Source: Funiculus sociatus GB2-C1 (GTDB taxonomy: Bacteria; Cyanobacteriota; Cyanobacteriia; Cyanobacteriales; FACHB-T130). Taken from it: 64,000 bases of DNA. The stretch lies in NCBI RefSeq assembly GCF_039962115.1, contig NZ_JAMPKJ010000002.1, positions 124,001 to 188,000 of the forward strand, in the 5' to 3' direction. A program made the position numbers and the translations under genes. Shown piece after piece: positions 1 through 9,800 of the stretch (its first letter is position 1; the number at the start of each line of letters is the position of its first letter). The notes under the pieces are model-generated. The model made no database searches. It was not told the origin of the DNA and saw only the letters and a list, made by a program, of their open reading frames with translations.

Positions 1-434
1 ACCTCTCGATCGGCTGCGGGAGTTATTGTAACAGAAGGAATTGGAATTGCAATTTCCGCAGTTGCAGATTTTTCGGCATCATACCCCGGTTGGGTTGTAC
101 CATCTATCACCAATCCCGGAGAGGATAGGGGTGGCAAAACATCAACTAGGCGGATAGTAGTTTCTGAGGCTGGCAAATCAAAGGCAATTAGCGTATTGCC
201 ATTAATAGGTGAAACCAGCGTTTGTTCAGTGCTACTCAGACGCTCTAAGGGCAAACTTCCATTGGCAATCTCAATAGCTTCGCGCAAAGTAAGAGCGCTA
301 TCAGGGTTGACTGCTCCATCCTGATTACTATTAACAACAATCCTAAAATTGGCTGCTTGAGTAGTTCCAGTGAAAGGCAAAAAGCAAAAGTAACTCGGCA
401 AAAGAAAGAAGGTAAAAATAGTTTTCTTTTTCAT
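1..434 (-). CDS. Exported CSLREA-type beta-helix protein (3' part outside window)
   Basis: The first 144 codons are visible; the frame is open to the window edge. It starts at ATG 434 with Lys residues and a hydrophobic signal peptide ending near TGTTQA. Mature sequence begins NFRIVVNSNQDG and soon shows LTLREAIEIAN, which fits the CSLREA motif that opens secreted right-handed beta-helix proteins. LVIDGTTQPGY is also typical of that fold. Only 8 bases separate it from the stop of the upstream barrel gene, so it is the last visible gene of a three-gene operon of exported proteins. A surface-exposed fibrous protein is the likely role (inference); its length and C-terminal domains cannot be seen. 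Confidence 0.75.
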   Translation of the reverse strand, partial: MKKKTIFTFFLLPSYFCFLPFTGTTQAANFRIVVNSNQDGAVNPDSALTLREAIEIANGSLPLERLSSTEQTLVSPINGNTLIAFDLPASETTIRLVDVLPPLSSPGLVIDGTTQPGYDAEKSATAEIAIPIPSVTITPAADRE

Positions 435-442
435 GTTTCTTT

Positions 443-3400
443 TTACTTTTGACTTTCTGTTGCTACAGGTTGTACTAAAGATTCTTGCTGCTGGGGTGGT
501 GCAACTTTTTGTCGCCCAAAGCCGCCAAATAGCTCGTTTACCTTCAGCGTCAAACCGAAATAAATCCCACCATCTGACCGATAGCCGCTAAAATCGCGAT
601 CGTCCACACTACCAAAGCTATATCCCAACGAAGCTCGCAAATCAGGCGTTACATAATAACCCGCTTCTACAGCAAAACCTGTTTCGTTGAAATTCACATC
701 CGGCTGACCAATCCAGCGTCCTTCTCCCGCTATATCCCAGCGATAGCCCAATCGATAAGTCACCCGCATTTGTGTTAAAAACACGATGGAAGAATTGCTG
801 AAGTTGTTGGATAAATAAGTTTCGCTTTGGCGCACCGCCCCTTTACCGTAAAATTCCCACCGCCAGGAAGGAGCATATATCGCCTCAGCAGCAAAAACGT
901 GATCTGTGTATCCCGTACCAGTTCCTAACAGCAATGTTTCAGGAATTGTTGAAGGATTACGGCGATATTCATAGCTGAGTAAAGCGTTAAATTTATCCGA
1001 AACTGGGTTGCGGTAAGCCATGCCCAGCTTGATATCTACCGTATCTCCCAATGCCCGTAATAATTGGTTTGCGCCATTGGCTTGTTGATAGCGGAACAAA
1101 GCAGTTAGAGAAGGTGAAAGTTTCCCAGCAGCACCCGCAGCGATAACAGTATTGTTACCACCAGATCCGGTACGATGTTCGACGCGGGCGGATGCTTGGA
1201 AGTTGGGGTTATCAGTGTATTCCAGTCCCACACTGTAGGCATCGCCGCCGATAATCCCTAAAGCAGAGGCACTTTGACCTGTGGCATAGGGTTGGGCAAA
1301 TCGTTGTCCAGCAGCAGTGCGCCCAAATTGGTCGCTGAAGATATGCTCGTAACCAAGCAGGACTCGTAAACCTGGGGCGATTGCCCAGGTATGATTTAAA
1401 CCGACGGCTCCCTGACCAGTGATGCTGTTGAAGCCGCTAATAATCGAGTAGCGACCTGTGATGGAGGTGTTTTCGCCTAGTTTCTGTTCGACGATTGTGT
1501 CTATGCTGCTAATCGAGTCGCGCCCAAATACTCTTGTATTTACAAATTGGTGGGCGAGTCGCAGGCTAACGCCTTTCATTACCTCGTAGTCGAGTCCGAA
1601 AGTAGTGCGATTGGGATAAAGCGGGTCGCTGTCGTCTAGGTTTAGCTCGTTTTGGGCGCGGAAGGTGAGGGCGCGACTCAGGGGAATGTTGGCGCGGGAG
1701 ACGATTTGGCTGGCATCACTGTCGAAGGTATCGCCAAGGCGATCGTCGCGGGAGCGATTGACGTATTCTAGGCTGAGATCGGCAGCACCAAATCTTTGCA
1801 AAACCCCTGCGCGGATGGTGGTGAGGGAGTTATCGACTCGTTCTCCTGGGATGGGTTGGGGTTGGGGATCGAAGATGTCGAAAAAGTTGATCCTTTCGGC
1901 GGGAGCAATGCCAAAGTTAATTTCGTGGTCGTAGCTAGCACTTACCTGGATGCTGGTAGTAACTTGGGTCGCGACGCTAGCGCCGTATCTAGTTTGTCCG
2001 GGGGTGAAGCTGGTGGTAGCGTTGTTGGCAAAGCCTTCTTCCACCGAACGGTAATAACCACGGGCTAAGATAGTACGAGCGATCGCACCATATGCTTCCA
2101 ATCGATAGGCATTCCCTGTCACATTCCCTAAAAAGGGATTGTTGTTCCTTGAGTGGGCATATTCCCCAACAATTTGCCCGTCTTTCCCCAAGGGGACTAG
2201 GAAATCTGCCCCATACAGTTCAAAATCTTGCGCCCCTTCGTCTTGTCGCCAATAACTCGCCCCCAGCCAACTTTGTTGCCCAAACTCTTGCGAGAAATTA
2301 TATTGCAAGCGCCCAGCATAGATATTCGTGCTGTCCCCTGGTGTAGCTTCATGCTGGTAAGTCACCACAATTCGCCGCACCTGAGTGACACCAAAGGGGT
2401 CAAACTCTGTAGCGAAGACGGGACGGCGGAACAGCAGTGTCCCCCGGTCGTAGTCAATTTCGTAGTCTGCACCGCGAAATAGTTGTTTGCGCGATGTAAC
2501 GGTTCCGGGGCGATTAATTTCCTCTGTTTCTACAAAAACGTTTTCGCTGCCAGGAATCAGCAGGCGGCGGGAGAGAAAGTAATAGCCGCTGGTGCCGCTC
2601 GGAGCAATGGTGTCTCGCTGGAAGCCTTCGACATCCGGGCTATACAGGGCAGTAATTTGTAAATTACCCAGGTTGTAGTTGCCCTTGAACCCGTGCAGTT
2701 GACGATTAGTGGCGCTATATAGTTGGGAGGCGCGGGAAAATTCTGTGGTATTGTAGTCGCCCCACATCCCATAGTCTGGTTCGGAACCCGGAACTGGAGA
2801 AGTACGTTCCATCCGCAGATAGACGCTATCTGTAGAGGGGGTTAGATAATCGACTGTGGAGCTATCGCCGTAGACGGGATATTGTTGTTCGCAGAATTGG
2901 GGGCCTCGGAATAGGCGAGTGATGCCATCGCAGGTTTCGTTGAGGTTGCGGGCGCTATTATATGCTCCTGTAAATAGCCATTCCCCTACTTTGCCTGTGG
3001 CGAAGACAGCGGCGCTCAAATCGATGCCCATGCCTTCGTCGATGGTGTCGGGATCGAGGAAATCACGACGAGAACCCCAGTAATTTGTACCTCTAGAGCC
3101 AATCCGTAAATTTATCACGCCCGAAGCTATGGAAGGGCGCAGGTTGGTAATAAATTCTACCTGGGTAAAAGTTTCTAATTCATTGGTGTAGCTTGCCTGT
3201 TTAGTGGGTAATAAGTAGTCGCTTTGGGTAGGTAATCCTACTTGCGGATTGATTGGGCGATCGCTTTGTCTAGGTAATCCACCAACTTCAGGACTGATGG
3301 CTCGATTTTCAGTCAAAGGCGGCAATGCTGTTGGTGTGGAGCTATTTTCTTGCGTCCGATTGATTTCCTCGATCCGTTCTCGTTTCTCTGTGGTAGTTGT

Positions 3401-4564
3401 GGCAGCACGAATGCGGACTTTTTGAGCTTCTAAACCGGATTGCAGTTCGGCGGCAAATTGTCCTTCCTTGGCAACGACCTGAAATCCGGGTAGGTCTTTG
3501 TCGTCGTCAGCACCAATAAATTTACCCGCACTGGCAGTTAAAGTTACTACCGCATCTTGGCGGATTAATTCTCCGTTTTCATCGGTGATTCTGCCTTCCA
3601 GCTTAATTGTGGAACGACCATCAGCGCGAACGCGGGCATCTCCCACTGGAGATATTTCTATGCGCTCGGTTGTGTCTTTAACATTTAATTGGAGAGTAAC
3701 TGGCGTGCCTTGTGCAGCTTGGATGGCGATCGCGTTCTCGCCTTTCTCCAAAGGAATGTTATACCAAACCTGAGTAGTGATATTCTGTGCCTCATTTCGC
3801 TCAACACTAGAGCGAATTTTAGGATCGAGAGGCTTGTTGTTGACGGTGACTTGTATCTGAGACTGGGAATTGTACTGAACTACAAGGTTAGTGGAACGCG
3901 CTCCTATTTCTTTACTCTTGGGGGCAAGAATCCGGACTTCTGTGGGTGATAAAGTGCTTTCATTGCCGGATTCTTCAGCTTGAGCATTAGTTGGCGATAC
4001 AGATTCCCTTAGTTCACTATTAGTTGGCGCTTCCTTTGTAGAATCCTGTGTTTCCTGGGGAATCGGGTTGCTGGGCGATTCGGATTGAGCTAACTTTTTA
4101 ACTTCTGTTTGATTTCCTTGTTTCCCCTCAAAACGCGGAGAAGATAAAGACGCTTCCTGCAAAAATTCGGGTAAAGCCGCTGGTGTTGAAGCCTGCGTTT
4201 GTTGAGGTAGAGATTCACTTTGCAATAGCAAGTTTAGCGGTAGCGTTGCTGTGTCTGACCCCTCCCCAATCGCTTCCTGAAGTCCGTAAAGAGGCAACGT
4301 TTGGGGTAAATTCTCTGCTGGTAAAACTTCTAAATTCTCTGTTGTCGCTTCTTCGGTAGCCGTCTCCTCAGCAATGGGAGAGATATCTGAATCCTGAATC
4401 TCAAACTCTGAATCTTTCTTTGCTCCGTCCGAAGATTGTACAGGTAGTTCATCAGCCTTAACAGATCGGGGAAGCAGAAAATAAACTGTAAAAACTAAAA
4501 ACAAAGAAAAGGAAGAAAAGATTTTTTCTTTTGCTTTGGCATGATTGCCTTTTGCCTTATTCAT
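443..4564 (-). CDS. Large outer-membrane beta-barrel protein with Big_1-like domain
   Basis: A 1373-residue protein with a basic N-terminus and hydrophobic signal segment (about residues 14-37). A Ser/Thr/Glu/Pro-rich spacer follows to about 240, then an Ig-like region. At about 295-400 (ARVRADGRSTIKLEG, DAVVTLTASAGKF) it resembles invasin/intimin Big_1 domains. From about 490 to 1345 it is a long series of alternating amphipathic, aromatic-rich strands typical of an outer-membrane barrel. No TonB plug, POTRA or Omp85 signature is evident. The ATG overlaps the stop of the upstream DUF11 gene (ATGA), so the two are translationally coupled. Function is unknown; a surface anchor or export pore for its operon partners is inference. 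Confidence 0.8.
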   Translation of the reverse strand: MNKAKGNHAKAKEKIFSSFSLFLVFTVYFLLPRSVKADELPVQSSDGAKKDSEFEIQDSDISPIAEETATEEATTENLEVLPAENLPQTLPLYGLQEAIGEGSDTATLPLNLLLQSESLPQQTQASTPAALPEFLQEASLSSPRFEGKQGNQTEVKKLAQSESPSNPIPQETQDSTKEAPTNSELRESVSPTNAQAEESGNESTLSPTEVRILAPKSKEIGARSTNLVVQYNSQSQIQVTVNNKPLDPKIRSSVERNEAQNITTQVWYNIPLEKGENAIAIQAAQGTPVTLQLNVKDTTERIEISPVGDARVRADGRSTIKLEGRITDENGELIRQDAVVTLTASAGKFIGADDDKDLPGFQVVAKEGQFAAELQSGLEAQKVRIRAATTTTEKRERIEEINRTQENSSTPTALPPLTENRAISPEVGGLPRQSDRPINPQVGLPTQSDYLLPTKQASYTNELETFTQVEFITNLRPSIASGVINLRIGSRGTNYWGSRRDFLDPDTIDEGMGIDLSAAVFATGKVGEWLFTGAYNSARNLNETCDGITRLFRGPQFCEQQYPVYGDSSTVDYLTPSTDSVYLRMERTSPVPGSEPDYGMWGDYNTTEFSRASQLYSATNRQLHGFKGNYNLGNLQITALYSPDVEGFQRDTIAPSGTSGYYFLSRRLLIPGSENVFVETEEINRPGTVTSRKQLFRGADYEIDYDRGTLLFRRPVFATEFDPFGVTQVRRIVVTYQHEATPGDSTNIYAGRLQYNFSQEFGQQSWLGASYWRQDEGAQDFELYGADFLVPLGKDGQIVGEYAHSRNNNPFLGNVTGNAYRLEAYGAIARTILARGYYRSVEEGFANNATTSFTPGQTRYGASVATQVTTSIQVSASYDHEINFGIAPAERINFFDIFDPQPQPIPGERVDNSLTTIRAGVLQRFGAADLSLEYVNRSRDDRLGDTFDSDASQIVSRANIPLSRALTFRAQNELNLDDSDPLYPNRTTFGLDYEVMKGVSLRLAHQFVNTRVFGRDSISSIDTIVEQKLGENTSITGRYSIISGFNSITGQGAVGLNHTWAIAPGLRVLLGYEHIFSDQFGRTAAGQRFAQPYATGQSASALGIIGGDAYSVGLEYTDNPNFQASARVEHRTGSGGNNTVIAAGAAGKLSPSLTALFRYQQANGANQLLRALGDTVDIKLGMAYRNPVSDKFNALLSYEYRRNPSTIPETLLLGTGTGYTDHVFAAEAIYAPSWRWEFYGKGAVRQSETYLSNNFSNSSIVFLTQMRVTYRLGYRWDIAGEGRWIGQPDVNFNETGFAVEAGYYVTPDLRASLGYSFGSVDDRDFSGYRSDGGIYFGLTLKVNELFGGFGRQKVAPPQQQESLVQPVATESQK

Positions 4565-5478
4565 GGCTGCCCCTCGCCATACGCGGGTGTCACTCCGAAA
4601 TTCATTCTTACCAGTCCTCCTGGTTGCAGCTGCACCAAGCGAGACTGACTATTGCGCTCAATAAAGCGTTTGTTTGGAGCCAGCGTGTATCCCGGCAGAC
4701 TGGTTAAGTCCAGAGTGCCTGTACGATAACCGGATAGCACATTGGCTAGAGAAAACAGCCCATTGGCATCGGTGGTGATGCGGTTGCCGTCATCCATAAA
4801 AATCACGGCATTTGGCACTCCAGGCTCTCCTGGCTGCTGTTCGCCGTCAAAGTTTTTATCGACAAATACCCGCCCAATTAGGGTGCCGCAGTCTGATAAA
4901 ATTCCGGGTCTAATGCGTAGCTGATGCGTGGCGATGTTGCTCCTGGCTTCCTGAGCTTGATTTTTCCCGTCACCCCGCACTGCGTCTGGTGTCACTACGG
5001 CGGCATAGACAATGTTCAATGTCTCATTGGGAGCCAATCTGGGATAAATAAAGGTAACTGTCCGGTTAGAGGTGCTAGCTGGCTGTAATGTTACTGGAGT
5101 AGTTGAGGTGCCAGTGGAGAGAGAGCCTTGCAAAGCTTTAGGCAAATATTGCAAACCGACAGGCAGTTTGTCTGTGATGACAATGTTGTTGGCGGCTGCT
5201 GTACCAGTATTTTTCAGCGCGAGGCGGTAGATAACGGTATCGCCCGGTTCAGCTGCGGCGCGATCGCCTGTTTTAATCAACTCTAATACAGCTTGTCCTG
5301 CTGTAAGCGTTGTTTGATTCGATTGCACGCCGCCTGGTGGCAGATTGTCACCATTAGCTGAAGCTGAATTTAAGATTTCAACTGAGCCAACAGGTAACGA
5401 CTGATAGGCAACCGAACAAGTCAATATGACTGTTAGAGGTAGGTAGATACGCTCTAACAGATTTAACAGGTATTTCAT
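4561..5478 (-). CDS. Exported DUF11 / SdrD_B-like domain protein
   Basis: Read from ATG 5478 (305 residues); a TTG two codons upstream is less likely. An N-terminal hydrophobic segment (LLERIYLPLTVILTCSVAY) suggests export. Residues about 60-170 match DUF11 (GDTVIYRLALKNTGTAAANN, then ITDKLPVGLQYLP). Residues about 200-275 look like an SdrD_B/prealbumin-like domain (GTLIGRVFVDKNFDGEQQPG, TDANGLFSLANV). Such domains form beta-sandwich stalks on bacterial surfaces. It is the first gene of the operon with the barrel protein and the CSLREA protein. Its exact role is unknown. Confidence 0.8.
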   Translation of the reverse strand: MKYLLNLLERIYLPLTVILTCSVAYQSLPVGSVEILNSASANGDNLPPGGVQSNQTTLTAGQAVLELIKTGDRAAAEPGDTVIYRLALKNTGTAAANNIVITDKLPVGLQYLPKALQGSLSTGTSTTPVTLQPASTSNRTVTFIYPRLAPNETLNIVYAAVVTPDAVRGDGKNQAQEARSNIATHQLRIRPGILSDCGTLIGRVFVDKNFDGEQQPGEPGVPNAVIFMDDGNRITTDANGLFSLANVLSGYRTGTLDLTSLPGYTLAPNKRFIERNSQSRLVQLQPGGLVRMNFGVTPAYGEGQP

Positions 5479-6417
5479 CAGCAAAGATAACTAAATAAAA
5501 CACCCCATTGCTGGACTGTTCAAGAATTTGAGGCGTAGATTACCTGATGATTTATAACAATAGAACCCGATGAAGTGAAAGTTTAACATGACCAGGTTGC
5601 TACGACAATATATCTGGAATTTATTTGCTCCGCAAGAGGATTTTCTGAGCCGTTTAAAATCTTACACTAAAGTTATTGCTTCTGCTTTGAGTTAAATTTC
5701 ATACTTTCAACAGTTATAAGAACCTGTGCCTTGTTTTGGTTCGGCTGTCTTGATGGCAGCAGATTCAAAGACAAGGTAGAAAGCGATCGCTTTATCCCTA
5801 CGGAAGGCTATAACACCAATGAAGCTTCTAGCGTAGCATGACGAACATCAACCTCCGGTAAGTACATACTTAGGTACTAATACACCATAATTGCAATTGG
5901 TGGCAAATTTTCGACCCCCTGTAATAGTAACCGCCGCTGGGATCGAGAACTAAACAGACGGATATAATATTAACACCTATCCAGAGAATTAGATGCTTGG
6001 GCTCAAGATTAAGAATTATTTCAAGGTAACTTGCAGCTCAAGATAACAATAGCCTAATTTACTAAAATTCAGCCAAATTGCTGATTTTGTAGGCTGTTTT
6101 ATCAGCAATTTGGCTGAACTAATTGTTATGTTCTTTGGTATGGAATATCACAACAAAATGCCAAAAAAGTACCTATTTTGGGGAAAATTAGTAATCTTTG
6201 AGTAACAAATGAGAGTAATAGCAATACTTCTGGCTTAACCTTAAAGGCGCAGCTACACGGACAAAGGCTGCTGAAGTTGCAGTAAGGTTTGTATTTTTAG
6301 CTTTAAGTGAACGATATTGACCAATACCCTTAAAATATTGCTCTATACAGGGAATGGCATTTAATTGGCCTAAACTCGAAATAAATTTCTGCCTCTGCTT
6401 GTGTCAGTGACATTCTT
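5479..6417. other. Gene-free, repeat-containing intergenic stretch
   Basis: No convincing gene is visible here. The DNA is AT-rich with scattered HIP1 octamers and contains a perfect 18-bp inverted repeat at 6068-6118. The promoter of the surface-protein operon should lie at the left end, upstream of 5478, but I cannot single out -35/-10 boxes. Confidence 0.5.
6068..6118. repeat. Perfect 18-bp inverted repeat, 15-nt loop
   Basis: The arms at 6068-6085 and 6101-6118 (TTCAGCCAAATTGCTGAT and its complement) are perfectly complementary. No T-run follows on either strand, so it is not a standard intrinsic terminator. A strong hairpin in RNA or a short mobile palindrome are both possible. Confidence 0.7.
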
Positions 6418-6527
6418 CTATACAGCGCTGTTCGGGTGAGTGAGATACACAGATCCCCGACTTCTCCAAAAAGTCTAGGATCTCTCCACATAGCCTGTAC
6501 TTCATCCGACTGCAAGCCGCTGTATAG
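6418..6527. mobile_element. MITE-like element, 10-bp terminal inverted repeats
   Basis: CTATACAGCG at 6418-6427 and its exact complement at 6518-6527 bound a 110-bp segment without a believable gene. The size and ends fit a non-autonomous miniature element. It lies directly next to another dispersed repeat (6530-6616), which suggests nested insertions. Confidence 0.5.
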
Positions 6528-6529
6528 CG

Positions 6530-6616
6530 TTTCTGAGTTGAGTGGAATATATCGCAGTTCTGACTTTCGGGCTACCTTGGTAGGGACATGGCATTGCCAT
6601 GTCCCTACAGATGTAT
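6530..6616 (+). repeat. Dispersed ~88-bp repeat with GTAGGGACATGGCA hairpin (copy A)
   Basis: The segment ends in the palindrome TAGGGACATGGCA/TGCCATGTCCCTA (6580-6607). It closely matches the reverse complement of 29696-29785, including the flank with GGAATATATCGC and GTTCTGA. It lies just after the ileS stop codon and could fold as a hairpin at the end of that transcript. Confidence 0.7.
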
Positions 6617-6627
6617 CGTCGCACCAG

Positions 6628-9513
6628 TTAAAATTGACCTGCTAAGGCTGGAATGCAGCGTTCGCAAAGTAGGGGATGTTCAGTTGATTCGCCGACCTGG
6701 AGGGAGTAATTCCAACAGCGATCGCATTTTTCCCCGTCTGCTTTAACTACACCAATTCCTATCCCATCTGACTGCAAGCTGTATTTTAAACCCTGCAAAG
6801 CGTCTGGAGAATCCAGCAGTTCTACCTGAGAAGTAATAAACAGGTAACGCAACTCATCCACACCATTGTGTGTGCTGGGGACTGAGTTAGGATTCAAATC
6901 TTGCAGTAAAGATCGAAATTCAGCATTCGGGATGTAGAGTAAAACTTTGGCTTCCAAGGAAGAACCAATCATTTTTTCGGCGCGTGCTTGTTCCATCACC
7001 TTGTTAACTTCGGTGCGAATTTGCCGCAACTGTAGCCAGAATGGTGCCATTTCTGGCTTGTTCCATTGCTCGTCTAATTTTACCCAACCTGCTTCAAACA
7101 CAGAATTGTGAGGCGTGGGATAGGGGATATATTGCCAGATATCTTCTGCCATATGACAGAGAACGGGCGCGATCGCTCGTGCTAAATTCTCTACAGCCAC
7201 AGCCAGCACTGTCTGAGTGCTGCGACGGCGGAAAGAATCCGGGGCGCTAATATAAAGCCTATCTTTGGCAATATCTAGATAGAAGTTAGACAAGTCAACT
7301 ACGCAGAAATTCTGCACCGTTTGGAAAAAGCGGAAAAACTGGAAACTCTCAAACGCTTGAGTAACCTCCGCGAATACTTCCGTCATTCGGTGCAGCATAT
7401 AGCGGTCGAGTTCCGGCAACTCATTGTAAGGAACCGCATCCTTCGCAGGGTCGAAATCGTGCAAATTCCCCAACAAGAAACGCGCCGTATTGCGAATCTT
7501 GTTTCTCACATCCCCCAACTGCTTGAGGATGCTTTTGCTGATCGGGACATCTGAGGTGTAGTCTACCGAGGACACCCACAGACGCAACACATCAGCACCA
7601 TAGGGAGGATCATTTTTTTGATTTTTGCCGCCTTCGATGACCATTGCTGGATCGACAACATTACCCAGCGATTTGCTCATCTTCATACCCTTTTCATCCA
7701 GCGTAAAACCGTGGGTTAATACGGTTTTGTAGGGTGCGATGCCGTTAGTTGCCACACTGGTTAAGAGGCTGGACTGGAACCAACCGCGATGCTGATCCGA
7801 ACCTTCCAGATACATATCCGCTGGATAGGGCAATTCCGGGCGTTGTTTCAGTACAGCCGCCCAAGAAGAACCGGAGTCAAACCAGACATCCATTGTATCG
7901 GTGCCTTTGCGGTAAGACTTGCCATTATTGCGGTATGTTTCTGGCAACAACTCCTCTACCGACATTTCCCACCAAGCATCAGAACCCTTCTGGGCGATAA
8001 TTGCCTGAACGTGGGCGATAGATTCTTCGTTTAGCAGAGGTTCGCCCGTCTCCTCGTCGTAGAAGACGGGAATTGGGACGCCCCAGCTGCGCTGACGGGA
8101 GATGCACCAATCGGAACGATCTGCAACCATTGGCGTGATGCGGTTTTGACCAACTGCGGGAATCCATCTTACGGATGCGATCGCTTTGAGCGCTTCCTCC
8201 CGAAATCCCTCCACAGAAGCAAACCACTGTTCTGTCGCCCGGAAAATCGTTGGCTTTTGCGTCCGCCAATCGTAAGGATACTTGTGGACATAGGGTTCTT
8301 CCTTCAACAACGAACCCACTCCCACGAGAGCATCAATCACCGCTTGATTGGCATCACCCAGCACATTTAATCCCGCAAACTGTCCCGCCTCCTCGGTAAA
8401 TTTCCCATCGGCATCAACCGGAGACAAAATGGGCAAATTATAACGCTGACCCACTAGGTAGTCATCTTGACCATGACCAGGGGCAGTATGTACCAAACCA
8501 GTTCCAGACTCAGTTGTGACGTAATCCCCCCCAATTACAACCGGGCTTTCGCGGTCAAATAGAGGATGGCGGTAAGTGGAATACTCCAAATCCTTGCCCA
8601 TAACTGTCGCTTTCACGGTCAGCTGAGTACCAAACGTAACAGATAATCGCTCAACCAAATCAGCAGCGACGATCAAGTATTTCCAGCCAATAGCAGATTG
8701 CGACTCAACTTCAACCACCGCATAAGTTAAGTCTGGGTTTAAACTGACAGCCAAGTTAGCGGGAATCGTCCAAGGTGTCGTCGTCCAGATAGCTACACCC
8801 AAATCCGGCAAAAACTCTCCCAGCGCAGGTTTCACTGCCTCCGAAAGACTCGTCATCCGGAACGCCGCATATAGACTGCGCGAAGTGTGACCTTCCGGAT
8901 ATTCCAACTCTGCCTCAGCCAACGCCGTTTTAGAACTGGGACTCCAGTGAACGGGTTTCAAGCCGCGATAGATGTAACCTTTCAGCATCATCTGACCGAA
9001 AACGCCAATCTGAGCCGCTTCATATTCCGGCTTTAGCGTCAGATAAGGGTTTTCCCAGTCGCCCCAGATACCGTAGCGCTTGAAGCTTTGGGACTGCTCA
9101 TCCACAGTCTTGAGAGCAAAGTCTCTGGCTTTGTGGCGGAGTTCCAGAGTAGTGAGATTTTGCCTCTCAGGTTGTTTCATATTCTGAAGGACTTTCAGCT
9201 CAATAGGCAAGCCGTGACAATCCCAACCTGGAACGTAGCGAACTTTGCGCCCTTGCAGCAGTTGGTATTTGTTGATGATATCCTTGAGAATTTTATTTAG
9301 GGCATGACCAATATGCAATGACCCATTAGCGTAGGGTGGGCCATCGTGCAGAATAAATAACTCGCCGGGATTGTTCTGCGACAAGCGCTCGTAAATTTGC
9401 TGTTCTGCCCAAAACTTTTGCAGTTCGGGTTCCCGTTTGATGGCGTTCGCCCGCATATCAAACTGGGTTTTGGGCAGATTAACGGTGTCCTTATAGTTCC
9501 CTGTTGCTGTCAC
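6628..9513 (-). CDS. ileS: Isoleucyl-tRNA synthetase
   Basis: A 961-residue class I aminoacyl-tRNA synthetase that charges tRNA-Ile in the cytosol. The HIGH motif is seen as SLHIGHALNKIL (about residue 64) and KMSKS as GMKMSKSLGN (about 611). A C-terminal zinc knuckle (CDRCWNYS and LCERC, last 35 residues) is typical of bacterial IleRS. Length is normal. It starts with GTG at 9513; the N-terminal sequence GNYKDTVNLPKTQFDM matches the usual start of cyanobacterial IleRS. It has its own transcription unit. No T-box leader is visible upstream. Confidence 0.97.
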   Translation of the reverse strand: MTATGNYKDTVNLPKTQFDMRANAIKREPELQKFWAEQQIYERLSQNNPGELFILHDGPPYANGSLHIGHALNKILKDIINKYQLLQGRKVRYVPGWDCHGLPIELKVLQNMKQPERQNLTTLELRHKARDFALKTVDEQSQSFKRYGIWGDWENPYLTLKPEYEAAQIGVFGQMMLKGYIYRGLKPVHWSPSSKTALAEAELEYPEGHTSRSLYAAFRMTSLSEAVKPALGEFLPDLGVAIWTTTPWTIPANLAVSLNPDLTYAVVEVESQSAIGWKYLIVAADLVERLSVTFGTQLTVKATVMGKDLEYSTYRHPLFDRESPVVIGGDYVTTESGTGLVHTAPGHGQDDYLVGQRYNLPILSPVDADGKFTEEAGQFAGLNVLGDANQAVIDALVGVGSLLKEEPYVHKYPYDWRTQKPTIFRATEQWFASVEGFREEALKAIASVRWIPAVGQNRITPMVADRSDWCISRQRSWGVPIPVFYDEETGEPLLNEESIAHVQAIIAQKGSDAWWEMSVEELLPETYRNNGKSYRKGTDTMDVWFDSGSSWAAVLKQRPELPYPADMYLEGSDQHRGWFQSSLLTSVATNGIAPYKTVLTHGFTLDEKGMKMSKSLGNVVDPAMVIEGGKNQKNDPPYGADVLRLWVSSVDYTSDVPISKSILKQLGDVRNKIRNTARFLLGNLHDFDPAKDAVPYNELPELDRYMLHRMTEVFAEVTQAFESFQFFRFFQTVQNFCVVDLSNFYLDIAKDRLYISAPDSFRRRSTQTVLAVAVENLARAIAPVLCHMAEDIWQYIPYPTPHNSVFEAGWVKLDEQWNKPEMAPFWLQLRQIRTEVNKVMEQARAEKMIGSSLEAKVLLYIPNAEFRSLLQDLNPNSVPSTHNGVDELRYLFITSQVELLDSPDALQGLKYSLQSDGIGIGVVKADGEKCDRCWNYSLQVGESTEHPLLCERCIPALAGQF

Positions 9514-9586
9514 AGTTCAATACCGATGAATGGTAGAGTCATATTTCTTCATTATCGGTTACAAGTCCCAAGGTCTTCAACTTTTT

Positions 9587-9643
9587 CTCGTTCCCAGGCT
9601 GAGACTGGGAACACGCTTAGTGAGGCGACCGCCTCACTAAGCG
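9587..9643. repeat. Two adjacent short palindromes in intergenic DNA
   Basis: GTTCCCAG...CTGGGAAC is followed by AGTGAGGCG...CGCCTCACT. The first palindrome recurs in similar form at 18851-18876, and a related TGAGGCG/CGCCTCA-type palindrome lies near 60700. These are dispersed intergenic palindromes of unknown function. Confidence 0.6.
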
Positions 9644-9800
9644 CCGCCTCACTAACACAGCGCTAGTTAGGTTGGGTTTAACGATAGTGAAACCCAACGA
9701 ATGCTTATGGTGTCGGGTTTCGTGCCTCTCTTAACGATAGGAGGGACTGGGGACAAGGAAGCAAATCTTCCTTCCAGTCCCCAGCCCCCAATCCCTATTT

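Noticed and set aside
5588-5695. 35-codon open frame (MTRLLRQYIWNLF...)
   Set aside because: Poor RBS, no membrane or motif pattern and no supporting neighbour; could be chance in AT-rich DNA.
6330-6515. 61-codon open frame on the minus strand
   Set aside because: It overlaps the MITE-like element with 10-bp inverted ends; the apparent peptide is repeat-derived.
9514-9800. T-box or Ile-rich leader before ileS
   Set aside because: No specifier loop, T-box motif or Ile-rich frame; the stretch only holds dispersed palindromes.
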